Shown: piece after piece, positions 1 to 4,985 of the stretch
How positions within the stretch are numbered: the stretch's first letter is position 1
Layout: the number at the start of each line of letters is the position of its first letter
NCBI GenBank assembly: GCA_902795765.1
Contig: CADBMQ010000256.1
Span: 1-6,018, forward strand
Source: Oscillospiraceae bacterium
Lineage (GTDB): Bacteria > Bacillota > Clostridia > Oscillospirales > Acutalibacteraceae
Length of the DNA: 6,018 nt
Reading direction: 5' to 3'
Program-made: the position numbers and the translations under genes
Notes under the pieces: model-generated
Database searches by the model: none
What the model was told of the DNA's origin: nothing
What the model saw: the letters and a program-made list of their open reading frames with translations, nothing else

Positions 1-1
1 G

Positions 2-1033
2 AAAAATAAAACAATAATCAAACTACTCAGCATTTGTATGTCATTGGCTCTTTTGTTCGGTGCAGTAAACTTTTCACAAGCAGATACCGTGAAAAATGGT
101 ATTGTTGATGGCCGTTATTATGTTGATGGCGTTCTCCAAAAAGGTGCCGCTCTTATAAAGTATAACGACAACTATTATTACATTAAATCCAATGGTGAGA
201 TATATGTAGGAAAAATCGGAATTACCGAAGCAAATGCTCATGGATATGTAAAACCAGGCTCGTATGAGTTTGACAGCGAAGGAAAAATGATATTCAAAAA
301 CGGTATAGTAGACGGCTTTTATTATGTAAATAACGAGTTGCAAAAAGGTGCTGCCCTTATTAAATATAACGGCAACTATTATTACATAAAATCAAATGGT
401 GCGTTATATGTAGGAAAAATTTCAATTACTGAAGCAAACGCTCATGGATATGTAAAGCCAGGCTCGTATGAATTCGATAGCGAAGGAAAAATGATATTCA
501 AAAATGGTTTCGTAAATGGCTACTATTATGTTAATAACGAGTTGCAAAAAGGCGCTGCACTTATCCAATATAACGGCAACTACTATTACATAAAGTCAAA
601 TGGCGAAGTTTATAGAGGCAGATTGTTTGTTACATTAGCAAATGCACACAATCTTGTTCCTGCGGGTTCATACGAATTTGATAACGAAGGAAAGATGATA
701 TTCAAAAACGGCATCGTAGACGGCTATTATTATGTACATAGCGAGATTCAAAAGGGTGCAGGTCTTATCAAACTCGATAATGACTACTATTACATCAAGT
801 CAAATGGCGCAGTATTTGTAGGTAAGATTTTCATTACCGAAGCAAACGCACATGGGTTGTTGAAAGCAGGATCATACGAGTTTGGTGCTGATGGCAAACT
901 CATAAATAGCCCGGTACCGACAACAACTGTTGCAACAACAGTTCCGACCACAACAAAACCAACCACTACTCCTACAACTACCACCACAACAACGAAGAAA
1001 ACTTCGTCAGGTAGCGAATGGGACGAATTTTAA
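2..1033 (+). CDS. Secreted protein with four tandem 68-aa Tyr/Gly-rich repeats and Thr-rich tail (5'-partial)
   Basis: Exported protein of unknown exact function, probably at the cell surface. The reading frame is open to the window edge. Codons from position 2 read KNKTIIKLLSIC and run into the ATG at 38, forming a basic n-region, a hydrophobic core (to about GAVNF) and a cleavage site after SQA, before DTV. The ATG at 38 is therefore inside the signal peptide, and the true start probably lies a few codons outside the window. Numbered from that ATG, four repeats follow at residues 19-86, 87-154, 155-222 and 223-290. Each has KNG-[IF]-V-[DN]-G, QKGA, the core YYYIKSNG, ANAH, and an AGSYEF or PGSYEF turn. 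Residues 291-321 are a Thr/Pro-rich linker, and the protein ends SGSEWDEF. There is no LPXTG motif and no C-terminal membrane segment. The repeats resemble the aromatic/Gly repeats of Clostridia cell-wall-binding or surface proteins (family inference). No catalytic domain is visible. An intrinsic terminator follows 14 nt after the stop. Confidence 0.85.
   Translation, partial: KNKTIIKLLSICMSLALLFGAVNFSQADTVKNGIVDGRYYVDGVLQKGAALIKYNDNYYYIKSNGEIYVGKIGITEANAHGYVKPGSYEFDSEGKMIFKNGIVDGFYYVNNELQKGAALIKYNGNYYYIKSNGALYVGKISITEANAHGYVKPGSYEFDSEGKMIFKNGFVNGYYYVNNELQKGAALIQYNGNYYYIKSNGEVYRGRLFVTLANAHNLVPAGSYEFDNEGKMIFKNGIVDGYYYVHSEIQKGAGLIKLDNDYYYIKSNGAVFVGKIFITEANAHGLLKAGSYEFGADGKLINSPVPTTTVATTVPTTTKPTTTPTTTTTTTKKTSSGSEWDEF
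92..907 (+). repeat. Four tandem 204-bp coding repeats
   Basis: Units lie at 92-295, 296-499, 500-703 and 704-907, each encoding exactly 68 residues with no indels. Units 1 and 2 differ at about 8 of 68 residues. Unit 3 diverges mainly in the YRGRLFVTLANAHNLVPAG stretch, and unit 4 in the SEIQ, LDND and GLLKAG stretches. Synonymous differences between units (for example AATGGT versus AACGGT) show that they are not fresh duplicates. The constant unit length suggests a solenoid-like or beta-hairpin repeat under selection. Confidence 0.9.
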
Positions 1034-1047
1034 TCAATAGCGAGTGT

Positions 1048-1081
1048 AGAAACCCACAGATAATTCTGTGGGTTTCTTTTT
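1048..1081 (+). terminator. Intrinsic terminator of the repeat-protein gene
   Basis: A 13-bp perfect stem (1048-1060 pairing with 1065-1077, AGAAACCCACAGA and its complement) closes a TAAT loop and runs into TTTTT (1077-1081). It begins 14 nt after the TAA stop and ends just before the promoter of the next operon, so it separates the two transcription units. Confidence 0.92.
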
Positions 1082-1087
1082 GTTATC

Positions 1088-1117
1088 GTGACGAAAAACT
1101 CTCTTTTTGAATATAAT
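1088..1117 (+). promoter_or_regulatory. Sigma-A-type promoter of the DUF3343-like/desulfurase operon
   Basis: A perfect -10 box TATAAT (1112-1117) is preceded by GTGACG (1088-1093, four of six matches to TTGACA) with an 18-bp spacer. It sits directly after the upstream terminator and about 50 nt before the first gene, which fits a start of transcription near 1124. Confidence 0.65.
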
Positions 1118-1123
1118 GCGATA

Positions 1124-1137
1124 GGGCAATGTTGCCC
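1124..1137. promoter_or_regulatory. GC-rich dyad at the predicted transcription start
   Basis: GGGCAA-TG-TTGCCC is a perfect dyad with 6-bp arms, in AT-rich surroundings, 6 nt downstream of the -10 box. It could be an operator half-site pair or a small 5'-UTR hairpin (GGGCA/TGCCC with a 4-nt loop). No known regulator site was recognised, and a dyad this short can occur by chance. Confidence 0.35.
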
Positions 1138-1145
1138 AAAGTAAT

Positions 1146-1155
1146 AGGAAAAGGA
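1146..1155 (+). promoter_or_regulatory. Purine-rich Shine-Dalgarno region before a TTG start
   Basis: AGGAAAAGGA offers two SD cores. AAGGA (1151-1155) leaves 11 nt to the TTG at 1167. AGGA (1146-1149) is ideally spaced for the ATG at 1156, which opens only a 4-codon frame. This makes the start of the downstream gene ambiguous. Confidence 0.6.
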
Positions 1156-1166
1156 ATGATGTATAT

Positions 1167-1379
1167 TTGAAAAGAGAGTTATTTTATGTAGGCAACGCAA
1201 CTCGTGCATCAAGAGCGAGAAATATACTTCAAAAGCACGGAATACGTGCAGACATAGAACGAGGATATGACCGAGATCGTGGTTGTGGCTACTCGGTTTT
1301 GGTTATCGAAGAGTCGCTTGAAAAAGCGAATGAAATACTCAAAAAATATGGCATTGTGAACGGCAATGATTTACCTTGA
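1167..1379 (+). CDS. DUF3343-like small protein (putative sulfur/selenium carrier-like)
   Basis: A 70-residue soluble protein starting at TTG. No in-frame ATG lies between the promoter and this codon, and conserved-looking sequence (FYVGNATRASRA) begins almost at once. The fold looks like a short beta-alpha-beta unit: strand RELFYVG, helix TRASRARNILQKHG, strand, then DRGCGYSVLVI with a single Cys at residue 40, and helix SLEKANEILKKYGI. Size, the Cys-Gly-Tyr motif before a strand and the adjacent desulfurase gene fit the DUF3343 family, described as putative Se/S carrier-like. A DUF2007-like protein is an alternative. Its last 14 nt overlap the desulfurase gene, implying translational coupling and probably a shared pathway. 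If the family call is right, Cys40 would be the residue that accepts or presents sulfur; this is inference. Confidence 0.65.
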   Translation: MKRELFYVGNATRASRARNILQKHGIRADIERGYDRDRGCGYSVLVIEESLEKANEILKKYGIVNGNDLP

Positions 1380-2487
1380 CAATGCCGCAACAACTTCGCC
1401 AAAGCCACAATCAGTTATAAATTCAGTATCAAATGCGATGCGAAAATACAGTATAAATTCGGGCAGAGGCGGATATAAAACTGCTCGTGATACCGAAGAA
1501 ATGATTTATTCCGTGAGAGATACTGTCGCAACTTTTTTAGACGCAGAAAGTGCAGAAAATGTGGTGTTCACTCAAAACTGCACAACTGCATTAAATATTG
1601 CACTTTTCGGCTTGCTCAAAAGTGGCGACCATGTTGTTATATCACCGTTTGAGCATAATGCAGTTTTGCGACCGCTAAATCAACTTGCACAAATCGGTGT
1701 AGAATATACAATAGCCGACTGTGTGGCTGATATGGACAACTGCAAAAAAGCATTTGAGAGATGCATACGAAAAAATACAGTAGCCGTCGTATGTACACAC
1801 GCATCGAATGTGTGTGGAGCAGTGTTGCCACTTTCGGAGTTGTCAGACTTGTGCCGAGAATATGGATTGCATTTTATAGTAGATGGTGCACAAACGGCAG
1901 GAATACTTCCAATTAGTGTACAAAAAAGCAAAATAGATTGCCTTGCCGTTGCCACTCACAAAGGGCTCTACGCACCAACAGGCACAGGATTACTTGTCAC
2001 GGACTCAACCCCAAATCCACTCATATACGGTGGCACGGGAGGCGATTCGATGTCGCCAACTCAACCGAAAGAAATCCCCGAACGTTATGAAAGTGGAACG
2101 CTAAATCCCGTTATGATTGCAGGAATAGGTGCGGGAGTAAAATTTGTGTCCCCAATGCAAGAGCGAATATATAAACACGAAATGCGACTGTTAAAAATTG
2201 TTGAAAATGAATTCAAAAAGAACAGTTCCATCAAAACCTACACTATACCAAATGCAAAAATAGTTCCTGTTTTATCGTTTAATGTAGAGGATAAGACGAG
2301 TAGCGAAGTCGCAATGCTACTTGATAGATACGGAATAGCAGTTCGAGCAGGACTTCATTGTGCGCCACTTGCACACAAAACACTCGGTACACTTGATAGA
2401 GGAACAGTCCGTTTTGCACCAAGCGTGTTTACAACAGATAGCGAAATCGAATATTTCCTCAAATGTATATCGAAAATTTCTAAATAA
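1366..2487 (+). CDS. Cysteine desulfurase family protein (class V aminotransferase fold, PLP-dependent)
   Basis: A complete 373-residue enzyme predicted to remove sulfur from L-cysteine (alanine plus enzyme-bound persulfide), in the cytoplasm. The N-terminus YLDNAATT is typical. Visible PLP-site elements are Thr69-Gln70-Asn71 with the following CTT (phosphate side), His97 in FEHNA (ring stacking), Asn148 in THASN, Asp173 and Gln176 in VDGAQ, and the Schiff-base Lys199 in ATHKG. The likely persulfide Cys332 lies in RAGLHCAPLAH, and Arg349 in GTVRF is the likely substrate-carboxylate contact. The RAGLHCAP signature and length match the Clostridia-type subfamily (TIGR01977) better than IscS/NifS or SufS proper. 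The ATG lies within the end of the small upstream gene and lacks a clear SD, so translation is probably coupled to it. No IscU or SufU scaffold gene is present, so housekeeping Fe-S assembly is not implied. Selenocysteine or another sulfur donor role is possible. Confidence 0.92.
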   Translation: MIYLDNAATTSPKPQSVINSVSNAMRKYSINSGRGGYKTARDTEEMIYSVRDTVATFLDAESAENVVFTQNCTTALNIALFGLLKSGDHVVISPFEHNAVLRPLNQLAQIGVEYTIADCVADMDNCKKAFERCIRKNTVAVVCTHASNVCGAVLPLSELSDLCREYGLHFIVDGAQTAGILPISVQKSKIDCLAVATHKGLYAPTGTGLLVTDSTPNPLIYGGTGGDSMSPTQPKEIPERYESGTLNPVMIAGIGAGVKFVSPMQERIYKHEMRLLKIVENEFKKNSSIKTYTIPNAKIVPVLSFNVEDKTSSEVAMLLDRYGIAVRAGLHCAPLAHKTLGTLDRGTVRFAPSVFTTDSEIEYFLKCISKISK

Positions 2488-2522
2488 AAAACAGCACCAA
2501 TGCAGTAACGCTTGGTGCTGTT
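2486..2522. terminator. Bidirectional terminator between convergent genes
   Basis: An 11-bp stem (2490-2500 with 2512-2522, containing ACAGCACCAA and its complement) has an 11-nt loop. Read leftward, it is followed by TTTTTT, a strong terminator for the DUF4429-like gene. Read rightward, the following TTATCTT is a weaker U-tract serving the desulfurase operon. It fills nearly the whole 38-nt gap, overlaps the desulfurase stop codon by its A-run, and begins 3 nt from the stop of the opposing gene. Confidence 0.85.
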
Positions 2523-2525
2523 ATC

Positions 2526-2972
2526 TTATACATTCAAAAGTTTATCAATTTCCGAATGAAACTCATCTTTGCTGATGTTACCACTCAAAAACTCAAATTT
2601 CAAATTCATAATATCTGAAAAAACACTATTATTCAAATCTTTGCAACTATCAATTTTAGTTTTTATGTAATCGAGAACGTCTTTTGCTTCTTTATTTATC
2701 GAACACTTAAAAGTCCACGAATTTTCGCTGCTGTAGTTGTCAAAATTAACCGAGCCTGGCAACTCGAATTGAATAAACCCGAGAGAAATTTTCGATGCAG
2801 ATTTGAATTTAACAGCGATAATATCGGAGTAGTAAATCTCCTTTTCTCCATCAATTAACGAACTTGACATAAACGAAAAAGCAGATTTGTTTTTAACAAG
2901 TTTGATTTTATTTTCGTATATAAACATGGTTCGGTCATTACCTTTTAAACTTTTAACGAAGGTATTATCCAA
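2526..2972 (-). CDS. DUF4429/PH-like protein with C-terminal SHOCT-like domain
   Basis: A 148-residue soluble protein with no signal peptide or membrane segment. Residues about 16-108 resemble a DUF4429/bacterial PH-like domain: FIYENKIKL strand, GEKEIYYSDIIAVKFKSAS, then LGFIQFELPGS, an aromatic WTFKC strand and a final helix EAKDVLDYIKTKI. Residues about 119-147 (DIMNLKFEFLSGNISKDEFHSEIDKLL) match the pattern of the SHOCT short C-terminal domain, a helix, a Gly turn with an acidic stretch, and a second helix. The two domains are known to occur together in Gram-positive proteins of unknown role, so no function is assigned. The start is TTG, supported by GGGAG 10 nt upstream and by an in-frame TAA just before it. 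The next in-frame Met is residue 16, which would cut only the variable N-terminus. It is convergent with the desulfurase operon, and its upstream DNA meets the palindrome centre 37 nt away. Confidence 0.75.
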   Translation of the reverse strand: MDNTFVKSLKGNDRTMFIYENKIKLVKNKSAFSFMSSSLIDGEKEIYYSDIIAVKFKSASKISLGFIQFELPGSVNFDNYSSENSWTFKCSINKEAKDVLDYIKTKIDSCKDLNNSVFSDIMNLKFEFLSGNISKDEFHSEIDKLLNV

Positions 2973-2982
2973 AATTTAACAA

Positions 2983-2987
2983 CTCCC
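2983..2987 (-). promoter_or_regulatory. Shine-Dalgarno site for the DUF4429-like gene (left copy)
   Basis: GGGAG on the minus strand, 10 nt before the TTG at 2972. It favours this TTG over the Met codon 15 codons later. Confidence 0.7.
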
Positions 2988-2990
2988 AAC

Positions 2991-3028
2991 ATAATATTAT
3001 TGCACCTATATAGGTGCAATAATATTAT
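2991..3028. promoter_or_regulatory. AT-rich core of the palindrome with a possible symmetric promoter
   Basis: The 38-bp core contains ATAATATTAT (2991-3000, itself a palindrome), then TGCACCTATATAGGTGCA, then ATAATATTAT again. Reading rightward, TTGCAC (3000-3005) and TATTAT (3023-3028) are separated by 17 bp. The mirror set drives leftward. The proposed -35 matches only three of six bases, and both promoters need sequence from across the axis, so they are real only if the junction is real. If the junction is an artefact, the true upstream sequence of the DUF4429-like gene beyond about 37 nt is unknown. Confidence 0.3.
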
Positions 3029-3031
3029 GTT

Positions 3032-3036
3032 GGGAG
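3032..3036 (+). promoter_or_regulatory. Shine-Dalgarno site for the DUF4429-like gene (right copy)
   Basis: GGGAG, 10 nt before the TTG at 3047; exact mirror of the left-arm site. Confidence 0.7.
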
Positions 3037-3046
3037 TTGTTAAATT

Positions 3047-3493
3047 TTGGATAATACCTTCGTTAAAAGTTTAAAAGGTAATGACCGAACCATGTTTATA
3101 TACGAAAATAAAATCAAACTTGTTAAAAACAAATCTGCTTTTTCGTTTATGTCAAGTTCGTTAATTGATGGAGAAAAGGAGATTTACTACTCCGATATTA
3201 TCGCTGTTAAATTCAAATCTGCATCGAAAATTTCTCTCGGGTTTATTCAATTCGAGTTGCCAGGCTCGGTTAATTTTGACAACTACAGCAGCGAAAATTC
3301 GTGGACTTTTAAGTGTTCGATAAATAAAGAAGCAAAAGACGTTCTCGATTACATAAAAACTAAAATTGATAGTTGCAAAGATTTGAATAATAGTGTTTTT
3401 TCAGATATTATGAATTTGAAATTTGAGTTTTTGAGTGGTAACATCAGCAAAGATGAGTTTCATTCGGAAATTGATAAACTTTTGAATGTATAA
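3047..3493 (+). CDS. DUF4429/PH-like protein with SHOCT-like domain, mirror copy
   Basis: Identical in every residue to the leftward copy at 2526-2972. It has the PH-like domain at about residues 16-108 and the SHOCT-like segment at about 119-147. It starts at TTG with GGGAG 10 nt upstream and a preceding in-frame TAA. The two copies are divergent with 74 nt between their starts, and that spacer is the centre of the palindrome. Treat it as the same gene seen twice unless the inverted repeat is shown to be real. Confidence 0.72.
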   Translation: MDNTFVKSLKGNDRTMFIYENKIKLVKNKSAFSFMSSSLIDGEKEIYYSDIIAVKFKSASKISLGFIQFELPGSVNFDNYSSENSWTFKCSINKEAKDVLDYIKTKIDSCKDLNNSVFSDIMNLKFEFLSGNISKDEFHSEIDKLLNV

Positions 3494-3496
3494 GAT

Positions 3497-3533
3497 AACA
3501 GCACCAAGCGTTACTGCATTGGTGCTGTTTTTT
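3497..3533. terminator. Bidirectional terminator, mirror copy
   Basis: Exact mirror of the hairpin at 2486-2522. Rightward, the stem is followed by TTTTTT after the DUF4429-like gene; leftward it has the weaker tract after the desulfurase gene. Confidence 0.85.
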
Positions 3534-4653
3534 ATTTAGAAATTTTCGATATACATTTGAGGAAATATTCGATTTCGCTATCTGTTGTAAACACGCTTGG
3601 TGCAAAACGGACTGTTCCTCTATCAAGTGTACCGAGTGTTTTGTGTGCAAGTGGCGCACAATGAAGTCCTGCTCGAACTGCTATTCCGTATCTATCAAGT
3701 AGCATTGCGACTTCGCTACTCGTCTTATCCTCTACATTAAACGATAAAACAGGAACTATTTTTGCATTTGGTATAGTGTAGGTTTTGATGGAACTGTTCT
3801 TTTTGAATTCATTTTCAACAATTTTTAACAGTCGCATTTCGTGTTTATATATTCGCTCTTGCATTGGGGACACAAATTTTACTCCCGCACCTATTCCTGC
3901 AATCATAACGGGATTTAGCGTTCCACTTTCATAACGTTCGGGGATTTCTTTCGGTTGAGTTGGCGACATCGAATCGCCTCCCGTGCCACCGTATATGAGT
4001 GGATTTGGGGTTGAGTCCGTGACAAGTAATCCTGTGCCTGTTGGTGCGTAGAGCCCTTTGTGAGTGGCAACGGCAAGGCAATCTATTTTGCTTTTTTGTA
4101 CACTAATTGGAAGTATTCCTGCCGTTTGTGCACCATCTACTATAAAATGCAATCCATATTCTCGGCACAAGTCTGACAACTCCGAAAGTGGCAACACTGC
4201 TCCACACACATTCGATGCGTGTGTACATACGACGGCTACTGTATTTTTTCGTATGCATCTCTCAAATGCTTTTTTGCAGTTGTCCATATCAGCCACACAG
4301 TCGGCTATTGTATATTCTACACCGATTTGTGCAAGTTGATTTAGCGGTCGCAAAACTGCATTATGCTCAAACGGTGATATAACAACATGGTCGCCACTTT
4401 TGAGCAAGCCGAAAAGTGCAATATTTAATGCAGTTGTGCAGTTTTGAGTGAACACCACATTTTCTGCACTTTCTGCGTCTAAAAAAGTTGCGACAGTATC
4501 TCTCACGGAATAAATCATTTCTTCGGTATCACGAGCAGTTTTATATCCGCCTCTGCCCGAATTTATACTGTATTTTCGCATCGCATTTGATACTGAATTT
4601 ATAACTGATTGTGGCTTTGGCGAAGTTGTTGCGGCATTGTCAAGGTAAATCAT
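3532..4653 (-). CDS. Cysteine desulfurase family protein, mirror copy
   Basis: Identical 373-residue product to the copy at 1366-2487, with Lys199 (Schiff base), Cys332 (likely persulfide carrier), Asp173/Gln176, His97 and Arg349 all present. The ATG again overlaps the end of the small upstream gene by 14 nt. There is no sequence difference that would suggest an independent paralogue, so it is most likely the same locus read in reverse. Confidence 0.9.
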   Translation of the reverse strand: MIYLDNAATTSPKPQSVINSVSNAMRKYSINSGRGGYKTARDTEEMIYSVRDTVATFLDAESAENVVFTQNCTTALNIALFGLLKSGDHVVISPFEHNAVLRPLNQLAQIGVEYTIADCVADMDNCKKAFERCIRKNTVAVVCTHASNVCGAVLPLSELSDLCREYGLHFIVDGAQTAGILPISVQKSKIDCLAVATHKGLYAPTGTGLLVTDSTPNPLIYGGTGGDSMSPTQPKEIPERYESGTLNPVMIAGIGAGVKFVSPMQERIYKHEMRLLKIVENEFKKNSSIKTYTIPNAKIVPVLSFNVEDKTSSEVAMLLDRYGIAVRAGLHCAPLAHKTLGTLDRGTVRFAPSVFTTDSEIEYFLKCISKISK

Positions 4654-4852
4654 TGCCGTTCACAATGCCATATTTTTTGAGTATTTCATTCGCTTTTTCA
4701 AGCGACTCTTCGATAACCAAAACCGAGTAGCCACAACCACGATCTCGGTCATATCCTCGTTCTATGTCTGCACGTATTCCGTGCTTTTGAAGTATATTTC
4801 TCGCTCTTGATGCACGAGTTGCGTTGCCTACATAAAATAACTCTCTTTTCAA
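4640..4852 (-). CDS. DUF3343-like small protein, mirror copy
   Basis: Identical 70-residue product to the copy at 1167-1379, with Cys40 in DRGCGY, the same TTG start and the same 14-nt overlap with the desulfurase gene. The upstream ATG-ATG four-codon frame is also mirrored (4849-4863). The family call carries the same uncertainty as in the left arm. Confidence 0.63.
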   Translation of the reverse strand: MKRELFYVGNATRASRARNILQKHGIRADIERGYDRDRGCGYSVLVIEESLEKANEILKKYGIVNGNDLP

Positions 4853-4863
4853 ATATACATCAT

Positions 4864-4873
4864 TCCTTTTCCT
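4864..4873 (-). promoter_or_regulatory. Shine-Dalgarno region before TTG start, mirror copy
   Basis: Minus-strand AGGAAAAGGA, 11 nt before the TTG of the DUF3343-like gene; mirror of 1146-1155. Confidence 0.58.
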
Positions 4874-4881
4874 ATTACTTT

Positions 4882-4895
4882 GGGCAACATTGCCC
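4882..4895. promoter_or_regulatory. GC-rich dyad, mirror copy
   Basis: GGGCAA-CA-TTGCCC, mirror of the dyad at 1124-1137, again just downstream of the -10 box. Confidence 0.35.
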
Positions 4896-4901
4896 TATCG
4901 C

Positions 4902-4931
4902 ATTATATTCAAAAAGAGAGTTTTTCGTCAC
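4902..4931 (-). promoter_or_regulatory. Promoter of the operon, mirror copy
   Basis: Minus-strand TATAAT (4902-4907) and GTGACG (4926-4931) with an 18-bp spacer; mirror of 1088-1117. Confidence 0.65.
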
Positions 4932-4937
4932 GATAAC

Positions 4938-4971
4938 AAAAAGAAACCCACAGAATTATCTGTGGGTTTCT
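4938..4971 (-). terminator. Intrinsic terminator of the repeat-protein gene, mirror copy
   Basis: Mirror of 1048-1081: a 13-bp stem with a 4-nt loop and a 5-T tract when read on the minus strand, 14 nt after the stop of the repeat-protein gene. Confidence 0.92.
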
Positions 4972-4985
4972 ACACTCGCTATTGA

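Noticed and set aside
74..343. Open frame on the minus strand within the repeat-protein gene (and mirror at 5676-5945)
   Set aside because: Antisense shadow of the repetitive coding sequence; hydrophobic composition arises from complementing Tyr/Asn/Lys codons, and there is no ribosome site or family resemblance.
790..987. Val/Gly-rich minus-strand frame opposite the Thr-rich tail (and mirror at 5032-5229)
   Set aside because: Low-complexity complement of ACA/ACC threonine codons, not a membrane protein gene.
1038..1166. Riboswitch or structured leader upstream of the sulfur operon
   Set aside because: The space between the predicted transcription start and the gene is only about 45 nt, too short for a SAM or T-box leader; only a small dyad is present.
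1030..1212. Minus-strand frame across the terminator and promoter region (and mirror at 4807-4989)
   Set aside because: It runs through the intrinsic terminator, the promoter and the start of the DUF3343-like gene; composition is not gene-like.
1637..1955. Two minus-strand frames (1637-1831 and 1680-1955) inside the desulfurase gene, plus mirror copies
   Set aside because: Fully antisense to a strongly supported conserved enzyme; no independent evidence.
2360..2575. Plus-strand frame overlapping the desulfurase 3' end and the convergent gene (and mirror at 3444-3659)
   Set aside because: It crosses the terminator hairpin and both real genes in the wrong frame; a shadow.
2991..3028. Replication origin or CRISPR-like repeat at the AT-rich centre
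   Set aside because: There are no DnaA-box clusters, iterons or regularly spaced repeats; the symmetry is simply the meeting point of the two arms.
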